A stretch of 64,000 nt of DNA, from assembly GCA_008711295.1 (NCBI GenBank), contig VUYV01000017.1, forward strand, positions 1,085,131 to 1,149,130, read 5' to 3'. The position numbers and the translations under genes are program-made. This stretch comes from Anarhynchus alexandrinus (Eukaryota; Chordata; Aves; Charadriiformes; Charadriidae). Positions 47,530 through 58,847 of the stretch are shown here, piece by piece. Under the pieces are notes generated by a model, which had not been told where the DNA came from, did no database searches, and saw only the letters and a program-made list of their open reading frames with translations. Position 1 is the stretch's first letter, and every line of letters begins with the position of its first letter.

Positions 47530-47818
47530 AGGAGGGCAGACTCTTTCGGTGGTGCCCAGTGAGAGGAGAAAAGTCAATGAGTAAGAACTGAAACACTCTG
47601 AACATCAGGAAACTATCTTTTTACTGTGAGGGTGACCAAACACTGGCACAGGTTGCCCAGGGAGCTTGTTGAGTGTCCCTCCTTGAAGACATTCAAAAGC
47701 CACTCATTTGAACATGGTCCTGGGCAACCAGCTCTAGGTACCCCTGCTTGAGAAGGGGGTTGGACCAGATGACCTCCAGAGGTCCCTCCCAACCTCAGCC
47801 ATTCCATGGTTCTGTAAT
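47530..47818 (+). mobile_element. CR1 LINE 3' end of a different subfamily, plus strand
   Basis: Begins AAAGGAGGGCAGACTCTTTC and GGTGGTGCCCAGTGAGAGGA, then CTGAACATCAGGAAACTATC, CACTGGCACAGGTTGCCCAG, GGGCAACCAGCTCTAGGTA, TTGGACCAGATGACCTCCAG and the tail TTCCATGGTTCTGTAAT. The 3' UTR word 'GACCAGATGACCTCCAGAGG' marks an older CR1 branch than its neighbour at 46.4 kb. It is diverged and 5'-truncated. Confidence 0.93.
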
Positions 47819-49332
47819 CTTTAACGGCAACCAGTACCAAAAGGGACTGATGAATGTCCCAGTTATGTCTACAGCCTTCTCCACACCCTACGTGGTGTGC
47901 CCTTAGGGTCATGGCAGCTGGAGCTATGACCTGGGAAGTTAAATAATACATGGTCAACTTTGCTGGGCTTTGGCTTTATTGGCAACTAAATAACCATAAC
48001 AGGATTGATCATATCCTGCCTTTTCCTGTGTTCAGGGGTTTCCTCCTCCCTTTAACCCTACTGTAGGTCTTCTGTCTGCAGGAAAAAGTCCATGTAAGTT
48101 GTAGAGTGACCGCCTACCAGCACTTGCTAGCAATTCCATTTGACAACACATAAGCATAACATACCTGAACACAGAGTAACACAAGGGAGGAATCCTGCAT
48201 CTCCGTGCAGGCTCCCAGACTCTGCCCGCCCTGCTCTCAAACAGTCCTGCTGTGAAAAGAATATTGTTTGGGATGGGCTCTTTAGAGACACTTGTTAAAC
48301 AGCAGAGATTAAAGCAGGTATTGCTCTTACTCCAACTTTTTTTTATGTTTACATAATACAAAGTCACAAGTGCTTGTTAATCACTTTCAATAGCATGAAC
48401 TTTTCAAACAGTGCACTTGTGTTGATATACAAAATAAAATAATTTATTGAAATAAAAGGTCAGCTGAAACATCATTGTCTCTTCCAAGCCTTTTGTATTT
48501 GAGTTACAAGGTTATTCTCTTTACTGTAGGAATAATAAGGATTATATTTCACTGAAGGCTGCAGCATATTATCCATGTCTTTCTTTTATACCCCAGGAGA
48601 GGTTATTTCAGGTTTTGTGGATTCCTAAGGTAGAAGAAGAGAACCGTATTGTCAAGCCCAAATGTTCTGTATGTGCAAGCATGCTCTGAATGAAGTAAGA
48701 CAAAAGCAGTCCTGCCTGGTATCTGGGAGAGGAAATTCTGTGAACTGGGCTGGCATCTTGCTGTTTCTCTCTTGGAGTGGATCCCCAAATCTGTAAATAC
48801 AGAAGTAAAATAGATTTGCATATTTGTGATTTCCTTTGAAGCTTAAATTTGTAATGTATTCATTTACACTGTGACTTCTGCTCTGTCTCAGATCTCTCTG
48901 AGCTTTCTTCTCCTGAAGCAGGGCTAGGACACTTCAGAAACCACGGTTTGAAACCACGGTGAACACTGGCAGGCCTAAGCCTTCATGAGCCTCCTGATCT
49001 TTACCATACACAGTGTGCTCATCCTGCTGCTATAAGGGGCACAGAGGGAGAGAAGTCACGCCACCACTGCATGTATCATAGGACAGAGGAGGCACTGAGC
49101 ATCTGCAGTGCCATGGCAATTTTGTCTCTTGGAATTTTGTACATTGCAGCTCTCATTCCCCAGAAGTTTTGGCCAGTATTTTACAGCAGACACAAAGGGC
49201 AAATGATGTGCTTTTTTCAGTGTCTTGTGCAAACATTCACACTGACACAGGCAGAGAGCCCAGTAATGAATCCAGGTGTTTTCCTGACTGGCCTTGGCTT
49301 CTTGCACCACAGAATGCACCAAGACTTAGACA
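47819..49332. other. Unique non-coding sequence
   Basis: No gene is recognised. A tiny direct repeat, GAAACCACGGT, occurs twice about 14 bases apart near 48938-48961. Confidence 0.4.
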
Positions 49333-49415
49333 AAATAGAGTAATGCAGGCCGGAATGGACCTCAGGAGTTCATCTGGTTCAACCTCCTGCTCAAAGCAGG
49401 AATACATTTCTTTAA
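49333..49415 (-). mobile_element. Short CR1 remnant, minus strand
   Basis: GAATGGACCTCAGGAGTTCA, TCTGGTTCAACCTCCTGCTC and AAAGCAGG match the inverted 3' UTR of older CR1 subfamilies (GGACCTCTGGAGGTCATCTAGTCCAACC...GCTCAAAGCAGG). Only about 80 diverged bases remain. Confidence 0.75.
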
Positions 49416-52400
49416 AATATGCAGGACACTAAAGCCGATGTTCAAATGACATGCTCCAAAGAGGACCAAGGCAGTGATTAAACCTATCAGCCCTATGTTA
49501 GAAACAGATGAAGGTGACAGAGCTTACCAGTTTACAGGCAAGAGCTGCCCACGTGTTCCCTTGGCATCAGCTGCAGCTGCCAAGAAGAACCAGCCGTGAA
49601 GAAGTAGATCAGCTCTTGGCTTGGCCCAAGGTCCCCATGCACTGCAATGGGTGAAGTCACTTGTGACTTGGCTGTCCCTCTCTTTTCTCCACAGTCTAAA
49701 AGGCTGTGGAGAACAGTCTGAAGGACACATGATATGGTCCTTCCCAGTGTAGTTTCAGACCTGAAGCTCATTTAAATGAGCTTAAAGCTTGATATGGAAA
49801 GCTAGTTTCAGGGTTACTCAGGAAAGCAGCATGAGTGGAGGATCAAAGTAATCTGCTGACTTGCTGGTTTTGGAAGCATCTCTTTTGTCCAATAAAAGTT
49901 AAATGGCATTATGTTAAGAAACCTCACCCCGTTGCCTGTGATTCTTAAGCTCCCAATGAGGGTACAGTACATACTGGAGAATAGTCAGGGCTGGAATATC
50001 ATAATATGTGAGTTTCAAAGTATCTCTACAACACATTAATTTTTATTTCTATCCTGAAGGTCTTGAATTATTATTACCGAGTACCTTCTTAGAAGCCTGA
50101 AAAGTGCTTTGCCATTGATGAAGACAGAATATCCGCAAATAAAAAGATTTATATCGATACCTGAAATTCCAGGTGGTTCTTCAGAATTCTTGGGCCTTTT
50201 TCTTTTTTCTTACTTGCCAGTATAAGTTTATTTACACCTCTGATTCACCCAATAGAGATGTGCAACACAGAGTCTTTACATTTCAGTGGCCAATCTTACA
50301 AGAAAAGCATTTTCCAAGAGATACTGAGAAATTCCTTCTTTCAAATGGTCTAGTAGCAAGAATTACAGAGACGTGGGAAACTGAAAAGGAGGGAGCTTTT
50401 AGCTACAGAAAATGTAAAAGCTTGTATTCTTGAAAGGATCTTTTTCAAACTGATCATGAGGAGGCTAATCTTTTGGGGGGGAGGGGTAACAGTAGTCATT
50501 ATTTCAGTGAAGTGTTTCTAAATATGTTGATAAAATGAAAGATACTGTAAGAAAAACAACCAGCTCAGGGGAAAGTGGGGATGTTTGGCTTGTTCCCGAC
50601 TCACCCTTTCATTCTTTGACACTTCTCCTGTCCTCTTGATGTTATCTGTAAAAGCAAACCTTTGGTGTTGTTTCTGACCACCTGCTCTTGGCAGCCTGGA
50701 GTTTAAATTTTGCACCATTCTCGGTGAAGCTTGTGCCATGCTTTGATGTCCCTCAGCACATACATGGGATCCCATAAATGTTGAGGAGTGAAAACCTGGC
50801 TGTCCAGTGCTTGGCAGGACATGGCAAGGATGTCCAACCATTTTGAGTTGCCAGGAAGAGGGACTGCACCATCACACAGTTGTTTTCCTTCCCCCTCAAA
50901 GATCCCAGAGTTTCCCCAGCCTGACCTGGATAGGAGAAAGGACAAATCCCAGAGATATTTTTCAAGCCAAGTCTCCAACATGATCTGACAGGTTTGGTTT
51001 CTTTATAAAGAATGGGTGGAGACAGGGGGGAGGGAATTGAAACTGTTTTGAAGTAATAGCAACCTTGGCTGCCACAATGGGGTGCAGAGACATGTGATAT
51101 ACTGTGATTATTGCAGTTTAGAGGCTTCCTCTTCAGACCACGACATTTTTCACTCTTTTCGGAAACAGTATTACATTACAGGTGTTATAACTTTTCTTCA
51201 GAATCAGACTGGCCAGGGAACTGTAAATCTAAATCATGGCTGCCCTCAGGAAACCTGCCAGCCTGTAAACACAATGAAATGAGTGAGATGAAAGCATCTG
51301 AGTGAGAAAATGAATTTTAGGCATTCCACGGAAGTCTATTTAGTTTTTACAGTCTGGCCCAGCATCTAGAAGCAACAGCTGGGGAGGACATACTAATTCT
51401 CAGTGACTAATGCTGGAAAGATTACCTTAAGCTTGAAATATTTGCATAGGGGTCCAAGAGGGAAGAGAAAGCTTATTCCCTCACTATTTCTCATATTTTT
51501 TTCCATGCTGCAAAGGCACAGTATGCCACCTTAAAAAGCAAGATTTCCCACCCCTGAAAGCTTATTTGATCAAACTGACAAAGTTTGCAATGAGGAATTT
51601 ATGTTGAAAGGTAGCTGAAAGTGCAGGCTGACCACAAGAGTAACTCTTCAGGACATTGTTTGTTTTGCAGCGTATTTCTTTCCTTGGTGTATTTGTCTGC
51701 TTTCAGAGGGCTTTCTCATTTTTAAAGGAGTCTCTCTTCTCAGAGACTTTTGCTCACAGCTGCAGCCCACCAGGGGCAGGTGAACATAAGCCAACAATGT
51801 GGGAACAATTCAAGATGGTTTTTTTCGTGTTCCTCCATCTGAACCTGAGCAAAGGTTCCTTTTAAGGTACAAAAACCTTCTAAGATGCAAAATAGTGTCA
51901 CTCGTTAACATGTTTATCCCCAGCTCTGCTCCATCATTTTTCATTTTTGCACATTCCTGTGTGTCATCTGGGCACAATGAATGAAGCCAAAACACTGCAA
52001 GAACATTTCCTGTCCAGACTGTAACAGACTATGAGTCTCATGTTAGCTCATTCTGACAAAATTTCCAGAGTACTTGCACAGATCTTGGAGAGTGGAAGAG
52101 CATCCAAGATATACCCATTCCTACCTATGCCAAATGTTCCTGGCAGTGTAGTGACTAGAAGCATCACCTGGATTCCTTTAACATCTTTCAGGTAATATTC
52201 ATATCTCTTATATTAACTTTTTTCTCCCTATTTCTCATAGTCCCTAAGACTTTCCTGGGTACTTTCCAGGGACCATTTCTTTCCATCTCCCTTGTAAAGC
52301 TCCCTGTGAAGGTGGCCATGGGGTTTTGCAAATAAGGAGACACCAGGCAACTGCAAAAGAAGAGGACAATAATCTCGCCACTGTCATTCCTTATCCCCAG

Positions 52401-53630
52401 ATACCAAGACCTTTCCTTCGTTGCCAATCTGTCATTAACATTCTCACTGACTTTGTGTACAGTTGCCATCAGTTAAATTTGCACTGTCCAGCAGAAACAA
52501 GACTAACAAGTTGTCCATCAGCCTGGTCTCTCTTCCACAACTGGAAGGAATAAGCTGCTTCTTCCTTTAGCTCTATCATCAGGATCATTTTGACACAAAG
52601 GTGCTCAAGCAACTTTAAGAGCTGCCACAGGCATGAAAGTGATGAAGAAACTCAGAATGGTCATTGATTGCCCTAGAAAACAGACTTCCCAAGTACAGGG
52701 CCAAATTTTGATTTCTGGATGGGTGTTGTTTCATGCTGGTAAACCCCACAGATGAGAAGAAGAATCTCCTGCCTTCTAGGAATATGCCCTGGGTAGAAGA
52801 CTGTGGCTGAACTAGGTATAGAGATGAGCTACAGTGATGATTCAGACTGTCTACACGTCAGCTGCTAGAAGGCAGCGCTGTGCAGCACTGTTTTTTGGAC
52901 AGTCACCAGTCTCAGGCAGCAGGCCACCTGCTCTTCAACTCAACAGGTCATGGAAGCAGAAAGGCTGCAGCCACATGATCACTTCTCAACTTAAATGGGC
53001 AGTCGATGGAGACATTAGATGGAGTTGGAGACTCCCAGAATCACTGCCTTGATTACTGAAGTCAGAAGGCCTGTCCTGAGCATAGTGGGGAGGATGCTGT
53101 GTATGACTCATGAGAGTCACCAAGAAAAGGAAGGTATTTGCTAGTGAAAGGGAGTATGAAACACATTCACATTGAAAGTGTTTACTGGTGGAGACTGGGA
53201 ATGGTGAGGAGGGGAGGAAGGTGTATCAGAGCTGGAAGGAAATGTAGTAGAGGTGTCAGAATTTGCACAGGTGATTCCTGCTGCGCCAGCTCCTTTGGTA
53301 GGTTGAACAAACAGACATAGAACCTAAAATGCAAAGCAGTCTATGATAGGCGACTGCCAAGCCTGCCCCATTTTGTACTTGTTCTGGTCCGGAAACTGGT
53401 GCAGAAATGAATCTCTTTCTAAACATCTGGGAATTTACTGAGTTTGGGCTACCCAGCTGTCTCCTGAATAATGAACTCCTGTGTTAGGGGAGATAAAAGG
53501 CTCCTGAGCCTTTCCTACATGGTCAGCAACAAGCAACAGGTATAAACAGGGCAAATGTCCAAAGGGTCTTTCAACTTTCTTTCCTGTTGGATGATGGTTT
53601 TTCTGAAAAGATATGCTGGAATTTGGATAA
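49416..53630. other. Unique non-coding sequence
   Basis: About 4.2 kb. Frames of up to 107 codons (minus strand 50518-50841) have no domain. A faint MIR-like word (GAATTATTATTACCGAGTAC, about 50064) is too short to call. There is a G run near 50475. Confidence 0.4.
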
Positions 53631-53647
53631 TTTTTTTTTTTTTTTTT
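53631..53647 (+). repeat. Poly-T run (17)
   Basis: A homopolymer of 17 T. No retrocopy is recognised on its minus-strand 5' side. Confidence 0.9.
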
Positions 53648-56540
53648 CCTGAAAAGTATCCACCCCTTGCTGTATTTCCTCATATCCTTGTTCTCAGTTG
53701 TGGAAATATGTTTACTGTGCAGCAAATCTAATTTGGTGTACAATATTCACTAACATTGAGGTTTTGACCTTGGAGCAACAATTAGTTTTAATTAAAGACT
53801 ACCAAGTAAATAAATAATGATGTAACCCTCTAAAAGTCATACAGTCTCCAAAGTTTATAAGACTATTAAATACCTAAAAATTTTATATGTATACGTACAG
53901 ACATACAAGCACAAAAAAATGGAAATATTTGGTATATTCATAAATTGGTGATGTTAGCTTTAAGTGTACATATAAAAAAACGCATATAGGCATATGACAT
54001 GTGGCAGTAATCACATTACATATATAACAAGCTACAGAAATAAAGAAGCAGCAAAGTGTTCTGCTTAGAAGGGTATTACGGAGCAGTAGGAGCAACTCTA
54101 TCCACCTATCCCATATGCAACACTGTGAGAGAGGCAAATCTGATTACTTCAAAAAACAGTTATGTTTTGTGATCATATTATAAATGGTTATGATTAAGCT
54201 GTTAAAACATTCTGGAAAATGTCTTTCAAGAAATTACTGTCCAAAGCGTAACGTGCCTTGGTAAAAGTCTCTCTACTTTAAGAATATTTCTGCTGTTGAT
54301 GGATCTCAAATAGTTTTTGAACACTTTAAAGAAGGTTTTTAAACTCTTGTCCATCTACATAGGTAGATTACAGGCAAAAAACTTCAGGATTCGGAATGAT
54401 GTTTTGTGAGTTTCCAACTAAGTTTTTATGTCACGTCAAAATGAGTCCATGTCTCATTATTCGGCCCTGCAATGGCAACTGAGGTTGCAGCTTTCACCAG
54501 TTAGACCCAGATCCTCAGCTGTATTTCAGCACCTGCCTCCTACATGGCACCATGAGGTACTACATGATCGATTTCACAGCCTGAGCCTGTTTCTTTCCAG
54601 GCAGCACAGTTCAGGCAACACAGACTGTATTTCCCGGATCAAATAGTCTCTTGGATACAGCAATGAACACTAAGCCCTGAGATTAGATGGAGACAGGGAC
54701 AAGACAACCCAATATCCCGCTGGTTTTGAAATGCCTAGGCTTCATGTGGTATTTTATGTCTTCATAATACCATGTAAGGCAAGTTCGGTAAATTTACCTT
54801 CAGATAAAACCAATAAAAGAAAGCTAATAACACTATCTGTTGGTACCTATGGCAAATATCAACATATATAGGCAAAGGAGAGGGGAATGTTACCCAAAAT
54901 TTAAGTTAAACACTTGCTTTTTATCACAAAGATTCTTAAGCTCTTTGAAGAATTAAACCAGAATGATGAAGTCACTGCTGCAAAGACCAAGCTCAATATT
55001 TATGTCTGTTCCCTAGGACAAGTACTTTGAATGTAAAGAAACAAAAAATATGTTTCAAATCAGCTCACCGCATGGTTCTAGCAAATTGTCTGTAAACCTG
55101 TGTTCTTTATTCATTTGGAGTTGTGTGTCACTTGGGCCTCTCTCGCAGATAAAAGGTTTCTTTTCCTGTCCTTTGTTGCATGTCTCTGATTTCTAGATAA
55201 TTGAAACAAGAGAAGTGGAGTGTACTTGGGACTGATACTTTCTAAGCTGTTCTTGGCTTGAGTCCCCGATGCAAGGCTTGCCGTTCTGAATTTTTTTAAA
55301 ATGTGTAACAAGCTGTTGGATGGATAAACAACAAGCTGAGTGCCGTCTGAAAAGATTAAAAAAGAAAGAAAACAAGTCTACTCCAAATCCTTCACTGGTA
55401 CTGAAGGGATATCTTTCTGGTTTTATTCAAAAGTGCTTCACTACTTCTGTGTTCCCGGAAAACAGAAAGAAAAGTGTCAGGGTGACTTCAGATAAGCTCC
55501 AGGGTAAAGAAACTTGCTGGCCTCTCCAGTACTTTGAAGAAAGTGTGTCCTTGAAATGTGCAACTTATGCATTCACATTTAATTATCTACAAGGTTGTTC
55601 TGATGCAACTCAATTCAGGAGAATAAGGTTAACCTCTGAGCTCCACCAAAGAATTGCACTTTGTGTCCTTGGGCAACTAACTTACAGGTCTTGAAGATTT
55701 CTTTCCTAGTTTATTTAGTGAGAAAAAAAAAAAAAATCATAAGCCTGACTTCCAGCGTTTCCTACAAATTGATTTATTGTCATGTTTAGTTGCATCATAA
55801 CCATGCTGAAAGTATCAATCAGGCTTGGACCCAGGTTCAGTAGTTGCTGTGATGAGTTCTGTCCATGCAGATGGTAGTCCATACTTGTACAACAAGTTGC
55901 AAGATAAAGTACACCAAGCAGAACTAATAAGCTTGCCGTTGTTTGATACAGCAAATCAGAAGCATTAAAACACTGATTTTTAATGGGAGATTCTAGTTTA
56001 CTCCAGATGACCCATGTGGAATTATCAAAGAATTATATTTTTTAGCCATGTCAATTTTTCCAGTTTTCATGACACCAAAGAAAAGGGAGGTGGACAGAAA
56101 TGCCAACACCAAAATATCCAAACCTTATGAAGCCTCAGAAAATGCCAATTTAAAATGTGGGGTGCAATTTTGGGCCTTTTATTTTCTGTTCAAACCAGTG
56201 TGCTCTTTTCTGACTGAGTTGTCATGAACAGGCTTGGTTTATAGGAACAAGATGAAAATGGGGTTTCAGAAAGCAGGGTGTTTGCATGTGTAAAAGCATG
56301 TGTTTTCTCATGCAAGTTTTCCTTAATAAACAGATTGTGTTTTAAATACTAGGTCTGGTTTCATCTGGAAGATTTTTTGAAAAACTTTATGCTCAAGAGC
56401 TCCTGTTCTGGTCCTCATTTTGTAGTTACTAATAACACCAACAAGCTTTTGCACAAACAGTTCAACTTGCAGACACACAAAATAACATAAGATTTTCCTA
56501 CCAAAAGACTCCGCAAGGGTCCACAGAGAAAGCTGTTGTT
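53648..56540. other. Unique AT-rich non-coding sequence
   Basis: About 2.9 kb. A 124-codon + frame (55320-55694) and a minus frame with a hydrophobic start (55715-55954, beginning at TTG, not ATG) are present. Neither is supported as a gene. There is an A run near 55723-55736. Confidence 0.4.
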
Positions 56541-56850
56541 TAATTTAGCCTGCGGGTATTCCAACTTTGCTGAACATTTTGTCCAAAGCGTTCCTCACCG
56601 CCGGTTGACGCTGAGCGTGTTTTCTGAGGCACACAATAAAGAATAACGTACGCTGCCAAAGTGACATAGTGTAGGAGCAGGAAACAAACGGCGGCAGGGC
56701 GCTGTTTCCCGGGGCAGGTGTAGGTTTGTGTCGGGATGGGTGACCTTCCCCTGCACGGCCCGGACGATCTCCCCCGGAGCCACAAGATGGCAATGCGCAC
56801 TACACTACATTCTGTACCTCTCAACAGCCGCAGCTGAGGCTACCAGAGAA
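56541..56850 (-). promoter_or_regulatory. Small CpG-dense island, candidate promoter or enhancer
   Basis: About 19 CpG dinucleotides fall within some 280 bases (CACCGCCGGTTGACGCTGAG, AAACGGCGGCAGGGCGCTGT, CACGGCCCGGACGATCTCCC and neighbours), while the flanks are CpG-poor. It also carries CACAAGATGGC, which resembles the YY1 word AAGATGGC. On the minus strand it holds an ATG-started 40-codon frame (56667 down to 56545, beginning MSLWQRTLFF, with an A at -3) and a donor-like GGCG|GTGAGG at about 56601. That pattern would fit a CpG-island first exon transcribed leftward. No TATA box or known gene is recognised. It could also be a GC-rich transposon remnant. Confidence 0.4.
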
Positions 56851-56901
56851 AGTTCACTTTATTTTATTTTTTTTTCGCTACAAATATTTGGTGCCTTATT
56901 A

Positions 56902-56921
56902 ACTGCACGTATACGTGCAGT
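56902..56921. promoter_or_regulatory. Perfect 20-bp palindrome with two TACGTGC sites
   Basis: The bases ACTGCACGTATACGTGCAGT read the same on both strands. Each arm holds TACGTGC, the form of the hypoxia-response core (RCGTG) bound by HIF-1/ARNT-type bHLH-PAS dimers, as in the classic erythropoietin enhancer. It lies about 60 bases beyond the CpG island. Binding is not shown. This is a sequence match only. Confidence 0.35.
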
Positions 56922-57294
56922 CCAGCTGGGTATCTTAACGCCACCTCCGCTGTTACTATTTAGGACAGGAATTGGGGGTTCAGTCTATTTTTCTCCCTGA
57001 GTCCAGTAAGATGCAGGGCATTGCTACAAGGAGGGCATAAAAAGCATTTTTTTCTTTTATGAGTTTTAACGCTTTCCAATGAACTTATGTCAGCAAATAT
57101 AAGTCCACTGGCAATAGGCTTGCCTCTTCTACCTCTGCGGTCCTCCAAGAAGTCCACAGACTCCTACAGGTTACAGATCATAAGCTGAAAATCACTGAGA
57201 CAGAAAAAGGCAAAGCAACTTTGTGTGAACAAGTACACTCTTCTACATAGAAATTATCCTGTCATCTTCCCATGCCATTAGCAAAGGAGAGTGA
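56922..57294. other. Unique non-coding sequence
   Basis: Nothing recognised between the palindrome and the MITE fossil. Confidence 0.4.
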
Positions 57295-57402
57295 GGTCTT
57301 AATTCTCCTTTCATCTCTATAGATGTAAAGCAGGCTTAATTCTGCCAATGTCACTGTGATTGTGCTAGTGGAAACTTGGTGTTAGATCAAAACTGTGCTC
57401 CA
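57295..57402. mobile_element. Palindromic MITE fossil of an old amniote DNA transposon
   Basis: The left half, CTTAATTCTCCTTTCATCTC then ATAGATGTAAAGCAGG, and the right half, GTGCTAGTGGAAACTTGGTG then TTAGATCAAAACTG, fit the two arms of a near-palindromic MITE that I recall from turtles, crocodilians and birds. In that family, ends like CTGATTCTCCTCTCA surround inner TTACACTGGTGTAA and CCATTGAAGTCAATGG words. The middle, GCCAATGTCACTGTGATT, fits the inner palindrome. The copy is diverged and about 108 bases long. Confidence 0.55.
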
Positions 57403-58311
57403 GAAAGTCTGTCTTGCAAGACAGTCATGAAAGGATTTTTTAGATATTGATGAGCTCAGGTTAAAAAATAAGTGGCCTCACTTTGGAAGTGCAGTCATTG
57501 CTGGATGCCAAGAATAACAAAAAAGGGCCTGAATTTACTGCATTGCAATGACTTTTCTGTTATGTGAAGCGATTAGGTAAATTCTAGAGCTGTCACATAA
57601 AGAAAAATGCTTGAAAGGCCACACTTTCTAGTGGAGCACGTGAGTTGTCATCTCTGTCAGAGCTAGTGGGGCCTCAGTCCCCGCTTCCAACTGTAAGAAT
57701 GCAGTTAAATTCAATGTAAATCAATTTAGCCTCACAGCAGGAAAATAAAGTTCCCAAATATTACACATATACACTAATTTCTACCAGGATCTGATGACTG
57801 CCTCTTCATTAAGTGCCTCATCCAACCTCTTTAGCTTACCGATGACCAGTAGTCTTCTTAGCACAAAAAATCCTGGTTTTGGAAGACAGCATTATTTCTT
57901 ACACATATACATACTGCGCACTATAATGATTTCTGTCCTTCTTTACTGGGAAACTGCTAACAAAGTAATCTTAAATTCCATTAATGCCCTTCCTTGCCAA
58001 AATATCCCTTTTATGGCCACAAAGAGTTCTGTTCAGATTAGACTTGCTTCTTCATAGCCAAATGGACAATTTCTAACAGAAAGATCAAAGCCAAGGGTAC
58101 CAGTTCAAGAGGTGGCTGGAGCACCGCACCACAGTGGCTACATTGCTTCTTGGCCCAGGTCTCCTGGGCTTCTAGCTCCTAGACCTGATCTGTATTGCAT
58201 CATTACCGCTGGCACCATGCTCTATGTCTTAGGTTACTTGGGGGTTTTGGTTATTGGTTTTTCCAAGTGCCTTAAAAGCTTTCAACTGCTTTTCTAGGAG
58301 CGTACCTTGTC
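57403..58311. other. Unique non-coding sequence
   Basis: No gene or repeat is recognised. Confidence 0.4.
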
Positions 58312-58847
58312 TCAGAATCATAGAATCATAGAATAGTTTAGGTTGGAAGGGACCTTAAAGAGCATTGAGTTCCAACCCCACTGCCATGGGGGAAACCTTC
58401 CACTAGACCAGGTTGCTCAAAGCCCCAGCCAACCTGGCCTTGAACACTTCCACGGATGGGGCATCCACAGCTTCCCTGGGCAACCTGTTCTCACCACCCT
58501 CACAGTAAAGAATTTCTTCCTAATATCTCATCTAAATTTACCCTCTTTCAGATTAAAACCATTAACCCATGTCCTATCACTGCACTGCCTGATGAAGAGT
58601 CCCTCCCCATCTTTCCTGGAGGCCCCCTTTAAGTTCTGAAAGCCCACTAGAGGGTCCCCCGGGAGCCTTCTCTTCTCCAGGCTGAATAACCCCAACTCTC
58701 TCAGCCTGTCTTCATAGCAGAGGTGCTTCAGCCCTCTGATCATCTTTGTGGCCCTCTTCTGGACTCACTTGAACAGTTCCATGTCCTTCTTATGCTGGAG
58801 GCCCCAGAGCTGGACATGGTACTCCAGCTGGGGTCTCACCAGAGAGC
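58312..58847 (-). mobile_element. CR1 LINE, 3' end, minus strand
   Basis: The inverted tail TCAGAATCATAGAATCATAG is followed by AAGGGACCTTAAAGAGCATT, CATCCACAGCTTCCCTGGGC, the SDRT-coding block CATGTCCTATCACTGC, CTTCTCTTCTCCAGGCTGAA, ATCTTTGTGGCCCTCTTCTG and GTACTCCAGCTGGGGTCTCA. It reaches further into ORF2 than the other minus-strand copies. A codon-level gap lies at CAACCTGTTCTCACCACCCT, where about 14 bases (CAGTGC...) have been lost. Its diagnostic bases (ATTAACCCATGTCC) match the long copy at 30.4 kb. Confidence 0.96.

Noticed and set aside
50060..50130. Possible fourth MIR-like fossil (GAATTATTATTACCGAGTAC).
   Set aside because: Only about 30 bases resemble the family, and the rest does not follow its order.
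55320..55736. Possible processed retrocopy: a 124-codon frame followed by an A run.
   Set aside because: No polyadenylation signal before the A run, no flanking duplication seen, and the frame matches no gene that I recognise.
55715..55954. Minus-strand frame with a signal-peptide-like start (hydrophobic run, then CC and an SSQQLLNLG stretch) that briefly suggested the N-terminus of a secreted cytokine.
   Set aside because: The frame starts at TTG, not ATG. The in-frame codons upstream give no methionine start, and the frame ends in codons made from an A homopolymer. Nothing downstream continues the resemblance.
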